This document shows positions 19,818 through 29,638 of a stretch of 64,000 nt of DNA, piece by piece. Position 1 is the stretch's first letter, and every line of letters starts with the position of its first letter. The notes under the pieces were generated by a model. The model was not told the origin of the DNA and searched no databases. It worked only from the letters and a program-made list of their open reading frames with translations. The translations under genes were made by a program, and so were the position numbers. The stretch comes from Bog-473 sp963744225 (GTDB lineage: Bacteria; Actinomycetota; Acidimicrobiia; Acidimicrobiales; RAAP-2). The stretch spans positions 558,001-622,000 of the forward strand of contig CAVUSV010000003.1 of the NCBI GenBank assembly GCA_963744225.1, written 5' to 3'.

Positions 19818-22001
19818 GTGGAGACGGACGACCTCGACGGCATCGAGGACTTCGATGACCTCGACGTCCTGGGTCCCTCCCCGGCGGCCGACGCCCGCCA
19901 GGCGGGGGATGACGCGGTCGACGGCCTCGACAAGATCACGGCGCAGATGTCGGGCGGCGAACACCGTCCCGAGCAACAGGAAATGTGTCGCGCGCGGTAG
20001 CGGAGGCGCTGGCGACGGCAACGCATCTCGTTGTCCAGGCCGGTACCGGGACCGGCAAGTCGCTGGCCTACCTCGTTCCCGCCGCGCTCAGCGGCAAGAA
20101 GGTGGTCGTGGCCACCGCCACCAAGGCGCTACAGGACCAGCTGGCCGAAAAAGACCTTCCCCTCGTCGAGGCTGGACTCGGCCTGCCGGTGCCACTCGAC
20201 GTCGCCGTCCTGAAGGGGCGGAGCAACTACGTCTGCCGGCAGCGGGTGGCCGAAGTCGGCTCGGGTGGGATCCAGCCGGAGCTCGCCGACCAGGGGTCGG
20301 AGCGGGCGGACGAGGTCTTGGAGGCCGAGGCGGCGGAGGGCTCGGAGACGGCGGGGCATCAGGTCGCCGGCGCGGGCGCGCCGGAGGGTCTGGTCGACGA
20401 GGTGCGCCGCCTGGTCGCCTGGTCCCAGACGTCGGCCAGCGGGGACCGGGCCGACCTGAGCTTCGAGCCGTCCGACCGGGCCTGGAACATGGTCAGCGTC
20501 GGTCCGCGGGAGTGCCCGGGAGCGTTCAACTGCCCTTCAGGAGGACGTTGCTTCGCCGAGGCAGCCCGCGACCGGGCCGCCGCCGCCGATGTCGTCGTGG
20601 TGAACACCCACCTCTATGGCGCGCACCTGGCCAGCGGCGGGGTGGTGCTCCCCGAGCACGATGTCGTCGTCTTCGACGAGGCCCACGAGCTCGAGGAGGT
20701 GATGACCGCAAGCCTCGGGGTCGAGGTCACGCCGGGCCGGTTCCGCTCCGTCGTGACCGCCGCCCGGCCCCTGGTCGAAGAGCGCGACCGGGAGCTGTTG
20801 GACTCCCTTGCCGCAGCCGGCGACCAGATGGGCGTCCTCCTCGGCGATCGGCTCGGGACGCGCGTCCTCCACGACGACGCTCGCCCGCCGGTGGACGATC
20901 GTGAGTTGGCCGAGCTGGTCAACCGGGCCGCCGAGCTCAGCCGGCGTGCCATCGATGCGCTGCGGCGCGCCGGGGGACAGCGCAGCTTCCTCGCCGATGA
21001 CGGAGAGACTGCCGACCCAGATCGGGCCAGTCGCAAGACCCGCACCCTGCAGGCTGCTGCACATCTGGCGGAAGACCTGCACCGCCTCGTCTCGCGGGGC
21101 GACGGCGAGGTGGCCTGGGTCGACGGCACGCGCCGCAACGTCCGGCTGCGGCTCTCCCAATTGACGTCGGCCCTGTGCTGGCCGGGATGCTGTGGGGCGA
21201 GGTCACGTCGGTCCTGACCAGCGCCACCGTCCCGCCGCGGATCGTCGATCGGGTCGGTCTCGAGGGATTCCGCAGCGAGGAGCTCAATGTCGGCAGCCCG
21301 TTCGACTACCGCTCGCATGCGCTGCTCTACGTGGCGCGTCACCTGCCGGACCGCCGGGCGCCCGGCGCAGAGGACGCGCTGCACGAAGAGCTGGCGCAAC
21401 TGATCGACGCAGCCGGCGGGCGCACGCTCGCCTTGTTCACCAGCCGGCGGGCCACGCAGGTGGCAGCGGATGCGCTGGCGCCCGAGCTCCCCTACACGCT
21501 GCTCCTCCAGGGGGATCTCCCCAAGGGTCGGCTGCTCGGCAATTCGCATCGGACGAGACCTCGTGCCTCTTCGCAACGCTCGGCTTTTGGCAAGGGGTCG
21601 ACATCCCGGGCCGCGCCCTCTCGCTCGTCACGATCGACCGCCTCCCCTTCCCACGGCCCGACGACCCGTTGCTCCAGGCGCGCCGTGACCGAGCGGGTGG
21701 CCGCGCCTTCTCCATGGTCGACCTCCCGCGGGCGGCCACCCTGTTGGCGCAGGGATCGGGTCGCCTTATCCGCAGCGCGGACGACCGCGGGGTCGTCGCC
21801 GTCCTCGATCCGCGGCTGGCCACTGCGTCATACCGCGGCGTGCTGCTCGCCACCTTGCCCCCGATGCGCCGCAGCGTCGATCGCTCGGAGGTTGAGTCGT
21901 TCCTGCGGCGCGCCCTGGAGGGCGATGGCCGAGAGGGCGATGGGCTGGAGGGTGATGGCGTTGGAGGCGGTTCTCTGAGAGCTATTCGGCCGCGCCGGTG
22001 A
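19818..22001 (+). CDS. DinG/XPD-family ATP-dependent DNA helicase (frameshifts)
   Basis: Superfamily 2 helicase related to DinG and YoaA. Motif I is 'VVQAGTGTGKSLAYLVPA', motif Ia 'VVATATKALQDQL', and motif II DEAH is in 'VVFDEAHELEEV'. The cysteines in 'YVCRQRV', 'ECPGAFNC' and 'GRCFAEAARD' could form the family's iron-sulfur cluster. Motif VI-like 'LAQGSGRLIRSADDRG' closes the domain. Frame changes near 19,985, 21,170 and 21,540. GTG 19,818 gives an acidic N-terminal leader. The C-terminal DGREGDGLEGDG tail is low complexity. The 3' end overlaps the convergent arsR gene by 20 bp. Confidence 0.82.
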
Positions 22002-22389
22002 AGTTGAATGCCAGCTTTCCCTCGTCCGTGCGGGCGCCCGCTGTCGCCACGCGGGCGATCCAGCGGCCCGGCACCCGGCGCAGTCGCTCGAGGTCGAGGC
22101 TGTAGGCCCGCTCGTTCCTACCCACCTCGCAGGTGATGAGACCGGCTTCGGTCAGCACGCGCAGGTGGCGTGACACGCCCTGCCAGGGGATAGCGAAATG
22201 CCGGGCGATGTCGTGCGAGCTGAGCGGGCCCCCCGAGTCGTGCAGCAGGGCCAAGATGCCTAGGCGCGTCTCATTGGCGAGTGCCTTGAAGATCATTTCG
22301 AGGGTGCCGGCGTCGGCGACTGCCTTGAGCTGGGGCGGATCGGGTCGAGCCACCGGAGGGTCGGTCCGGCGGGAGCGCGTGGTGGTCAT
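21982..22389 (-). CDS. ArsR-family transcriptional regulator
   Basis: 135 residues, winged helix-turn-helix. 'IFKALANETRLGILALLHDSG', 'LSSHDIARHFAIPWQGVSRHL' and 'VLTEAGLITCEVGRNERAY' are the ArsR/SmtB core. No cysteine metal site is visible, so it belongs to the non-metal ArsR group often paired with SRPBCC proteins. It starts at ATG 22,389, directly on the operator-like inverted repeat at 22,398-22,419, so it is probably autoregulated. Confidence 0.9.
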   Translation of the reverse strand: MTTTRSRRTDPPVARPDPPQLKAVADAGTLEMIFKALANETRLGILALLHDSGGPLSSHDIARHFAIPWQGVSRHLRVLTEAGLITCEVGRNERAYSLDLERLRRVPGRWIARVATAGARTDEGKLAFNFTGAAE

Positions 22390-22432
22390 TCCCAGAACTC
22401 TAAACCCAATCGTTTACAGTCTGCAGAAAGTC
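22388..22432 (-). promoter_or_regulatory. arsR promoter/operator, copy 2 of the inverted duplicate
   Basis: Contains the inverted repeat CTGTAAAC, six bases, GTTTAGAG (read on the minus strand; 7 of 8 arm bases pair), 8 bp from the arsR start codon. This is the expected place for ArsR self-repression. The same 45 nt are repeated in inverted orientation at 19,602-19,646. Confidence 0.65.
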
Positions 22433-22485
22433 CGGCGGCCGGGACCGAGCGGTCGCGACTGGGCGACGCCGGGGCACGCAGCCTG

Positions 22486-23157
22486 TCAACGGTTGCCGAC
22501 CCCCACCGTGACCACGGCGGAGTAGTCCCTGAAGGCCTGCTCGCCGAACCCGGTCCACATGTCGACTGCGGGAGGCGGCATGTGCTCGAGCATCGCCGCG
22601 CGCTGCTCGTCGGTCATGCGCTCCCGGATGAGGCCCAGGATCAGCCAGATCTTGTCCCCGTGGAAGTTGGCCATTCCGTGGCCCGGCAGGGCCCCCCACT
22701 CCTCGGCAGAGAGGTTTTCGGCGGCCAGGGGCAGCACCTTGGTCTCCTCCTCGTCGAGGTGGTGGACCAGCTGTTCGTGCAGGGCCACCAGGCCGTCGAG
22801 GGCCGCCTTCTGCGCGGCCGCATCGCCCACCGGCCAGGCCTCGAGCTGACTTCGGGCCTCCCCGAGGAGCTGCACCGCCTCGTGGTGCTGGTCGGTCATG
22901 TGGTCGACCAGCACGTCCTCTCCGGCGCAGCGCTCACGGAGCAGGGGGAAGACGAGCTTCTCCTCGCCGTCGTGGTGCGCCTCCAAGAAGGAGAGGACGT
23001 TGTCGTAGTAGTTGGCGACCAGCGCCACCCGCTCGGCGTCGCCTGGCGCAATGCCACCGACGAGGTCGGGCGCCGCGCCGAGGGTGTCACGAAAGACACC
23101 GTGCACGGCGTACATGTCAGTGACGTCGGGACGAGGTGAAGCAGCCTGTGTTGCCAT
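22486..23157 (-). CDS. Hemerythrin-domain protein
   Basis: 223 residues. The di-iron hemerythrin four-helix pattern is visible: 'MYAVHGVFRD', 'LSFLEAHHDGEEKLVFPLL', 'MTDQHHEAV' and 'HEQLVHHLDEEETKVLPLA'. Such cytoplasmic actinobacterial proteins are linked to oxygen or nitric oxide sensing or iron handling. ATG 23,157 has a GGATCC-rich leader but no strong ribosome site. It is transcribed with or just upstream of arsR. Confidence 0.88.
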   Translation of the reverse strand: MATQAASPRPDVTDMYAVHGVFRDTLGAAPDLVGGIAPGDAERVALVANYYDNVLSFLEAHHDGEEKLVFPLLRERCAGEDVLVDHMTDQHHEAVQLLGEARSQLEAWPVGDAAAQKAALDGLVALHEQLVHHLDEEETKVLPLAAENLSAEEWGALPGHGMANFHGDKIWLILGLIRERMTDEQRAAMLEHMPPPAVDMWTGFGEQAFRDYSAVVTVGVGNR

Positions 23158-23305
23158 GGATCCTCCATTGCGTGATCTTGTCGTGCTCCTCCACCCGGGC
23201 CGCCTCCCGGGGACGACATACTTCTACACGAAGACGGCGCCGCCTTCTCCACGAAGACGGCGCCACCGGAAACTGCCCCCAGGTGCACCGCGGTAGGTTC
23301 ATCAG

Positions 23306-24160
23306 GTGACCTCTAGCGTCCGCGGCCCGGGTGGCACCCAGGCGCAGGGCCACGACCCGAGCCGGGTGAACCCGGTCAACCCGGGCAACCCGGGCAACCC
23401 GGGCAACCTGGGCAACGGGGTCGCGGAAGAGTCGCCCGACCCGGTCCCGCCCGATCTCGACCTCTCCCGGGTACCCGTCCACGTCGCGTGCGTCATGGAC
23501 GGGAACGGCCGCTGGGCCAGCGCCCGGGGCTTGCCGCGGACCGAGGGCCACGCCGCCGGTGAGACCGCGCTTCTCGATGTGGTGAACGGCGCCCTCGACA
23601 TCGGCATCAAGTGGATCACGCTCTACGCGTTCTCCACTGAGAACTGGCGCCGGCCGGCCGACGAGGTCCGCTACCTCATGAACTTCAACCAGTCGCTTCT
23701 GATGCGCCGCCGCGACGAGCTCAACGAGAAGGGCGTCCAGATCCGTTTCGCCGGGCGGCGCGACTGGCGCGTCCCCGCCGGGTGCTCAGGCGGATGGACG
23801 AGTCGATCGAGCTGACGAAGGACAACACGCGCATGGTCATGACCATGGCGTTCAATTACGGCGGTCGCGCTGAGATCGTCGACGCGGTGCGCGCCGCTGG
23901 TGGCGGAAGGGACCCCGGCCAACAAGGTGGACGAGAAGGCAATCCGGCGCCACCTCTACTTCCCTGACATGCCCGACCCGGACCTCGTCATCCGCACCTC
24001 GGGCGAGACCCGTATCTCGAATTTCCTCCTGTGGGAGATCGCCTACAGCGAACTGGTCTTCCCCGAGATCCTCTGGCCCGACATGCGCCGACGTCACCTC
24101 TACGAGGCCGTCATGGAGTTCCAGCAGCGGGTGCGCAGGTTCGGCGCCGTCAACCCCTGA
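23306..24160 (+). CDS. uppS: Isoprenyl (undecaprenyl/decaprenyl) diphosphate synthase (frameshifts)
   Basis: Cis-prenyltransferase supplying the lipid carrier for cell-wall synthesis. The catalytic Asp motif is 'VACVMDGNGRWASARGLPR', then 'TLYAFSTENWRRP', and the C-terminal 'DLVIRTSGETRISNFLLWE' and 'PEILWPDM'. An unusual N-terminal leader of about 50 residues carries an Asn-Pro-Gly repeat. Frame changes near 23,775 and 23,905. The GTG at 23,306 is the first in-frame start; translation could also begin nearer the catalytic domain. It is followed by recO as in many actinobacteria. Confidence 0.9.
23368..23416 (+). repeat. 9-bp tandem repeat in the uppS leader
   Basis: About five units of AACCCGGGC (the first and last imperfect) encoding Asn-Pro-Gly steps. 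The unit is a multiple of three, so copy-number change would keep frame. Confidence 0.85.
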
Positions 24161-24234
24161 CAATTGCCGCCGACACCCCGGCCGGCGGCCGCCCGACCCG
24201 GGTCGGACCGGCCAGCTGCGAGAATGGGGGGACC

Positions 24235-24561
24235 ATGACCGGCAGGCGAATCGCCCTGTTGGCGGGGATCGTGTTCCTCGCCCTCTTCGTTCTCGTCGCC
24301 GTCTTCGCGGCGCATGCCGGTCTCGTCGTGGTCGCCCTGGCGGCCGTGGCCGTGTTGATCGGCGCCGGCAACCTGCTCTATGGGCGCCATTCGCACGGCG
24401 CCGCAGCACAAGCCCGCATCCGACCGGCGCAAGCGGCCCACGACCGCGCCGCCGACCAGGCCGCGGAGGCTCGCCGTGCCGTCGCCGAGGCAGCGCGCCG
24501 GGGCGAGCGCTATTGCCCCCTCGATCCGGCCCGCAAGCAGCAGTCGCGCGCCGACACGTGA
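24235..24561 (+). CDS. Small membrane protein of unknown function
   Basis: 108 residues. Two adjacent hydrophobic segments (about residues 5-25 and 28-47) precede a charged, alanine-rich helix that probably lies in the cytoplasm ('AAHDRAADQAAEARRAVAEAARRG'). I do not recognise a family. ATG 24,235 follows GGGGGGACC. It overlaps the recO GTG by 4 bp and sits between uppS and recO, so it is co-transcribed with them. Confidence 0.7.
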   Translation: MTGRRIALLAGIVFLALFVLVAVFAAHAGLVVVALAAVAVLIGAGNLLYGRHSHGAAAQARIRPAQAAHDRAADQAAEARRAVAEAARRGERYCPLDPARKQQSRADT

Positions 24562-25292
24562 GCCTCTTTCGCGACCGCGGCGTCGTCCTGCGCACCTACC
24601 GCCTGGGCGAGGCCGACCGCATCATCGTCTTCCTGACCGAGCGGCACGGCAAGGTCCGCGCCGTCGCCAAGGGCGTGCGGAAGACCACCTCGAAGTTCGG
24701 GGCCCGCCTGGAGCCCCTGACCCATGTGGACCTGCTGTTGTGGCAGGGGAGGAGCGACCTCGACATCGTCAACCAGGTCGAGGTGCTCGATTCGTTCCGC
24801 ACCGTCCGCGAGGACCTCGCCCGCATGCCCCGCGGCATGGCGCTGCTGGAGGTGACCGACCAGATGGCCCAGGAGCGCCATCCGGACCCGCAGCTCTTCG
24901 CAATGCTGGTGGGTGCACTGCGCGCCCTGGCCGAGGAGCACGCGGACCCGACATTGCTCGCGCCGGCCTTCTTCCTCAAGGCCCTTGTCTTGGAGGGCGC
25001 GGGTCCGGTGCTCGACGAATGCGCCGCCTGTGGGGAGCCTGACGGCACGGTGGAACTGGTGGCCTTCGACCTCGTCGCCGGCGGGACACTGTGCCGGGCG
25101 CACCGCAGCGGTCGTCACATGAGCCCCACCGCGCTCGAGCTCCTGCGCCGCATCCTCGGCGGGGGCCTGGCTGCTGTTCTGTCAGGCCCGCCACCCCCGG
25201 GCGCCGACGAGGTCGCCGAGCTGGCCACCGAGGCCATGGAGGCCCACCTCGATCGACGCATTCGCTCGGTGCGCTCGACCGCCGGCCTTTGA
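24558..25292 (+). CDS. recO: DNA repair protein RecO
   Basis: 244 residues. The OB-fold N-terminus 'GVVLRTYRLGEADRIIVFLTERHGKVRAVAKGVRK' is diagnostic. The C-terminal zinc site has 'CAACGEP' and later 'GTLCRAHR'. RecO loads RecA with RecR in gap repair. GTG 24,558 overlaps the upstream stop and its own stop overlaps the hemW TTG. Confidence 0.93.
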   Translation: MSLFRDRGVVLRTYRLGEADRIIVFLTERHGKVRAVAKGVRKTTSKFGARLEPLTHVDLLLWQGRSDLDIVNQVEVLDSFRTVREDLARMPRGMALLEVTDQMAQERHPDPQLFAMLVGALRALAEEHADPTLLAPAFFLKALVLEGAGPVLDECAACGEPDGTVELVAFDLVAGGTLCRAHRSGRHMSPTALELLRRILGGGLAAVLSGPPPPGADEVAELATEAMEAHLDRRIRSVRSTAGL

Positions 25293-26377
25293 CCCCCTTC
25301 GGCGTCTACGTCCACGTCCCGTTCTGCCGGGAGCGCTGCGACTACTGCGCCTTCGCGACGTACACCGACCGTGACCACCTCATGGAGCGCTACGCGGACG
25401 CCTGCGTCCTCGAGCTGTGCCGCGCGTTCCGGGGAGCCGACCTCGCGCCCGCCACCTCCGTTTTCTTCGGAGGGGGCACCCCCTCCCGCCTCCATCCCGA
25501 GACCCTGTGCCGCATCCTCGACGCCATCCCGCGTGCTCCCGGAGCGGAGGTCACCGTCGAGTGCAATCCCGAGGATGCCGACGACGACCACCTCGGGACC
25601 TATCGGCGCGGCGGGGTGACGCGGGTCTCCTTCGGCCTGCAGTCGACCCACGCGCACGTCTTGGCCGGCCTGGGTCGGCGCAACGTCCCGCACGCCGCCG
25701 AGACGGTCGCCGCCGCGGTCGCCGCCGCCGGGTTCGCCACCTGGAACCTCGACCTCATCTTCGGGGCCGTCACCGAGAGCGATCGCGACTGGGTCACCGC
25801 ACTCGAGGCGGTGCTCTCGCTGGAGCACGCGCCGCCACACCTGAGCGCCTACGGACTGACCGTCGAGCCGGGCACGCCCTTGGCCAAGGACCCGGCGCGT
25901 CACCCCGACGAGGACGTGCAAGCCCGTCGCTACGAGCATGCGCATGCGGCGTTGGAGGCGGCGGGGTACGCCTGGGAGGAGATCTCGAACTGGGCGCGGC
26001 CCTCCCACCAGTGCCGGCACAACCACCTCTACTGGGAGCAGGGCGACTACGTGGGCATCGGGGCGGCGGCGCACTCGCACCGCGACGGCACGCGCTGGTG
26101 GAACGTACGGACTCCCGAGCGTTACATCGACGCGCTGGAGGGAGCGTCCTCGCCCGAAGCGGGGCGCGAAGTGCTGACGCCGGATCAGCGTGAGTTCGAG
26201 GGACTCGCGCTCTCGCTGCGCACCCCGCGCGGCGTGCCATGGGACAGCCTCGCGGAACCCGAGGCAATGGACGGTCTCGTCACCCGCGTCGAGGGCCGTG
26301 CCGTGCTCACCGTGCGGGGCCGGCTCCTGGCCAACGAGGTCAGCGCCAGAATCCGCTCCGGTATCCTGCACCGATGA
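25289..26377 (+). CDS. hemW: Radical SAM protein HemW (heme chaperone, formerly HemN-like)
   Basis: 362 residues. The radical-SAM cluster motif is CRERCDYC (CxxxCxxC), after 'FGVYVHVPF'. 'FFGGGTPSRL' and 'VTVECNPED' are the family's SAM-binding loops. The cluster motif has the CDYC form of HemW rather than HemN oxidase. The only in-frame start that suits the fold is TTG 25,289, overlapping the recO stop. The stop overlaps the glyS ATG. Confidence 0.9.
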   Translation: MTPFGVYVHVPFCRERCDYCAFATYTDRDHLMERYADACVLELCRAFRGADLAPATSVFFGGGTPSRLHPETLCRILDAIPRAPGAEVTVECNPEDADDDHLGTYRRGGVTRVSFGLQSTHAHVLAGLGRRNVPHAAETVAAAVAAAGFATWNLDLIFGAVTESDRDWVTALEAVLSLEHAPPHLSAYGLTVEPGTPLAKDPARHPDEDVQARRYEHAHAALEAAGYAWEEISNWARPSHQCRHNHLYWEQGDYVGIGAAAHSHRDGTRWWNVRTPERYIDALEGASSPEAGREVLTPDQREFEGLALSLRTPRGVPWDSLAEPEAMDGLVTRVEGRAVLTVRGRLLANEVSARIRSGILHR

Positions 26378-27718
26378 CAGAGACCGCCGAGACCGCCGAG
26401 GCTCCCGAGGACGCCACCGACGACTTGATGGAGAAAGTCGTCCGCCTGTGCCGTCACCGTGGCTTCGTCTTCCCGTCGGCCGAGATCTACGGCGGCTTCC
26501 GCTCCACCTACGACTACGGCCCCCTCGGGGTCAACATGCTGCGCAATGTCAAGGACGCGTGGTGGCGCGCCATGGTGCAGGAGCGCGACGACGTCGTCGG
26601 GCTCGACGCCGCCATTTTGGGTCCCCCGGCCGTGTGGGACGCCTCGGGGCACCTGGCCACCTTCACCGACCCCCTGGTCGACTGCAAGAACTGCCACGAG
26701 CGCTGGCGGGCCGACCAGATCGAAGGCGTCTGCCCCAACTGCGGCTCCCACGACCTCACCGAGGCTCGCGCCTTCAACTTGATGTTCAAGACGCATGCGG
26801 GACCGGTGGAGGACGAAGGCCATGTCGCCTACCTGCGCCCCGAGACCGCCCAGGGCACCTTCACCAATTTCTCCAACGTGCTGAGCACGACACGGAAGAA
26901 GCCGCCTTTCGGCATCGCCCAGGTCGGCAAGTCGTTCCGCAACGAGATCACGCCGCAGAATTTCGTGTTCCGCACGCCGCGAGTTCGAGCAGATGGAGAT
27001 GGAGTACTTCGTGCCGCCGGGCGAGAGCCAGCGGTGGTTCGACTATTGGCTGGCCGAGCGCATGGAGTGGTACCTGCGCCTCGGCATCCCGGCCGACAAG
27101 CTCCGCCTGCGCCACCACGACCCGAGCGAGCTGTCGCACTACGCGTGCGCCACCGCGGACGTGGAGTTCAGGTTTCCCTGGGGCTGGGACGAGCTGGAGG
27201 GCATCGCCAACCGGGGGGACTACGACCTGACCGCCCATGCGGCCAAATCGGGCGAGACCCTCGACTACTTCGACCCGCAGACGAACGAGCGTTATACGCC
27301 CTACGTGATCGAGCCGGCCGCGGGCGCCACCCGGACCATGATGGCCTTCCTGCTCGCCGCTTACACCGAGGACGAGGTGGGAGGAGAGGCCCGCACCGTG
27401 CTGCGCCTGCACTGGCGGCTGGCGCCCTACCAGGTGGCGGTGCTCCCACTGTCGAAGAAGGACACCCTCGAACCCGTCGCGCGCCGGGTGCTCTCCCTGC
27501 TGCAGCCGCACTACATGACCGACTACGACATCACCCAGAGCATCGGTCGGCGTTACCGCCGCCAAGACGAGGTCGGGACGCCGTGGTGTGTGACCGTCGA
27601 CTTCGATTCGCTCGAAGACGACGCCGTCACGGTGCGTGACCGCGACACCACGGATCAGGTGCGGGTGCCGATCACGGGCCTGCTGGCGGAGCTGCGCCGA
27701 CGCACCGGCGAGGAGTAG
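26374..27718 (+). CDS. glyS: Glycyl-tRNA synthetase, dimeric type (frameshift)
   Basis: Class II synthetase (alpha2 type). Motif 1 region 'IYGGFRSTYDYGPLGVNM', a zinc-like pair 'CKNCHERW' and 'CPNCGSHDL', motif 2 'VAYLRPETAQGTFTNF' and 'GIAQVGKSFRNEITP', and the anticodon-binding 'LAPYQVAVLPL'. One frame change near 26,985, immediately after 'NFVFRT'. ATG 26,374 overlaps the hemW stop. Convergent with the ABC permease gene, 14 bp away. Confidence 0.93.
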
Positions 27719-27726
27719 GGAAGCCG

Positions 27727-27742
27727 GGTCGCTCAGGCGACC
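27727..27742. terminator. Possible bidirectional terminator stem
   Basis: GGTCGC, four bases, GCGACC between the convergent glyS and ABC permease ends, overlapping the permease stop codon. The stem is short and no T-run follows, so this is a weak call. Confidence 0.3.
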
Positions 27743-28557
27743 TTGCGGTATTTGCGCACCGCAATCGGAGCCAGGATCACCAGCAGGCCTGCGCACCACA
27801 ACAGCGCGGCCACCACGGCGCCCGAGTTGTGCAGCACGCCGCCGACCATCAGCGACCGCGCCGCGTCGACGACCTGGGTCACGGGTTGGTGCTCGGCGAA
27901 CCCCTGCAGCCAGCCCGGCATGGTAGCCACCGGGACGAAGGCCGACGAGGCGAAGAGCAGCGGGAAGACCAGCGGGAAGACCATGACCTGGGCCGTCTCC
28001 GCGTTGGGCGCGGACAGGCCGACGATGGCGAATCCCCAGGCCAACGTGTAGGCAAAGAACAGGATCAGCAGCACGCCACACAGGAACAGCGCCACGTTCG
28101 TCCCAATGCGAAAGCCGACGGCGTAGCCGACGATCGTGATGAGCACGACCACGAACACGTTTCGGACAACGTCCGCCGTCGTGCGTCCGGCCAGCACGGC
28201 GGAGCGGCTCATCGGCAGGGCGCGGAAGCGCTCGATCAGGCCCTTGTGGAGGTCCTCGGAGAGCCCCGCCGCCGCGCTCATGGCGCCGAAGATGACCGTC
28301 TGCACGAAGATTCCTGGCATCAGGAACTGGATGTAGTGGCCACCCGGGACGCGGATGGCCCCACCGAAGACGTAGGTGAAGAGCAGCGTGAACATGATGG
28401 GCTGCAGCGTGGTGAAGAAGACGGCTTCGGGGGTGCGGGTCAGCGCGAGGAGGTTGCGCTTCGTCATCGTGGCGATGTCCGCCACGACCCACGCCAGGCG
28501 GTTGCCCTGACTCGGCTGCAGGACGGGTACCGGTGCGGTGATGGTGGTGGTCGTCAT
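27733..28557 (-). CDS. ABC-2 type exporter permease (DrrB-like)
   Basis: 274 residues with six predicted membrane segments. 'TRTPEAVFFTTLQPIMFTLLFTYVFGGAI' near the N-terminus and 'ASSAFVPVATMPGWLQGFAEHQPVT' near the C-terminus are typical of DrrB/daunorubicin-type permeases. It pairs with the ATPase upstream (ATGA overlap). The exported substrate is unknown; drug or lipid export is usual for the family. Confidence 0.9.
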   Translation of the reverse strand: MTTTTITAPVPVLQPSQGNRLAWVVADIATMTKRNLLALTRTPEAVFFTTLQPIMFTLLFTYVFGGAIRVPGGHYIQFLMPGIFVQTVIFGAMSAAAGLSEDLHKGLIERFRALPMSRSAVLAGRTTADVVRNVFVVVLITIVGYAVGFRIGTNVALFLCGVLLILFFAYTLAWGFAIVGLSAPNAETAQVMVFPLVFPLLFASSAFVPVATMPGWLQGFAEHQPVTQVVDAARSLMVGGVLHNSGAVVAALLWCAGLLVILAPIAVRKYRKVA

Positions 28558-29606
28558 GCGGCATCCTTTCCGTCGGCCACGTCGCCCCGGCGCGCCCGGC
28601 CCAAGCGCCGTCTCGGCTTCGCCGCCGCGTCCTCGGCTTCCTCTTCGATCATGGTCTTGTGGCCGGTCAGGCTGAGGAAGACATCGTCGAGGCTGGGCTC
28701 GCGCAGTGCCAGTCCGGCGATGACGATCTGCGCCGCGTCAAGCGAGCGGAGCACATCGGCGCCCACTTTGGGCCCGTCCGTGACGGTCAGCTCGATCACG
28801 AGGTCCTCGACGACCGGCGCTGTCTCCGAAAGCGGCGTGAGCAGCTGGACCGCCCTGTCCAGTGCATCCCGGTCGCCGAGCGTGACGGAGACGACTGATG
28901 TCCCGAGGTTTGCCTTGAGCTGCGCCGGTGTCCCCTCGGCGATGACGCGCCCGTGGTCGATCACCACGATGTCGCGGGCCAGCCGGTCGGCTTCCTCGAG
29001 GTATTGGGTGGTCAGCAGGACCGTCGTGCCGTCGCGGACCAGCTCCTCGATGGCCACCCACAGCGCCTGGCGGCTCTGGGGGTCCAACCCCGTTGTCGGC
29101 TCGTCGAGGAAGAGGACGGGCGGATTCGCCACCAACGCCGCGGCCAGGTCCAGCCGCCGCCGCATGCCTCCGGAGTAGGTCTTCAGCACCCGATCACCTG
29201 CGCCGGACAAGCCGAAGTCCTCAAGGAGCTCGTCCGCCCGGCGTGACGAGACCCTGCGGCTGAGGTGGGAGAGGCGCCCGACCATGTGGATGTTCTCCCG
29301 GCCCGTGAGGTTCTCGTCCACCGCGGCGTACTGCCCCGCGAGGCCGATGATCCGGCGCACCGCTTCGGCCTCGGCGACCACGTCGTGCCCGAGCACGGAG
29401 GCCTGGCCGGCGTCCGGACCGAGGATGGTGGAGAGGATGCGCACGACGGTGGTCTTGCCCGCGCCGTTCGGGCCGAGCAGCCCGAGGACGGTGCCGGCCT
29501 CCACCTCAATGGAGACGCCGTCGAGCGCGCGCACCTGGCCCTTGGCAAAGACCTTGACGAGGTCGTGGACCTCGACGGCGAGCGAAGAATTCGAAGAAAG
29601 AGTCAT
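28554..29606 (-). CDS. ABC exporter ATP-binding protein (DrrA-like)
   Basis: 350 residues. Walker A GPNGAGKTT, signature 'YSGGMRRRLDLAAAL', Walker B 'PVLFLDEPTTGLDP', and the DrrA-type C-terminal domain 'LREPSLDDVFLSLTGHKT'. A basic tail (KPRRRLGRARRGD) follows. ATG 29,606 is preferred over the upstream TTG. It is divergent from a MarR gene across only 32 bp, so the regulator very probably controls this exporter. Confidence 0.93.
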   Translation of the reverse strand: MTLSSNSSLAVEVHDLVKVFAKGQVRALDGVSIEVEAGTVLGLLGPNGAGKTTVVRILSTILGPDAGQASVLGHDVVAEAEAVRRIIGLAGQYAAVDENLTGRENIHMVGRLSHLSRRVSSRRADELLEDFGLSGAGDRVLKTYSGGMRRRLDLAAALVANPPVLFLDEPTTGLDPQSRQALWVAIEELVRDGTTVLLTTQYLEEADRLARDIVVIDHGRVIAEGTPAQLKANLGTSVVSVTLGDRDALDRAVQLLTPLSETAPVVEDLVIELTVTDGPKVGADVLRSLDAAQIVIAGLALREPSLDDVFLSLTGHKTMIEEEAEDAAAKPRRRLGRARRGDVADGKDAA

Positions 29607-29638
29607 TGGCAAAGAAACTTAGTGGTAAAGTTACTTAT
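29607..29638. promoter_or_regulatory. Shared MarR operator/promoter region
   Basis: The whole 32-bp gap between divergent starts is A/T-rich, unlike its surroundings, and contains the inverted arms AACTT and AAGTT seven bases apart. A MarR dimer here would cover both promoters. Confidence 0.6.
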
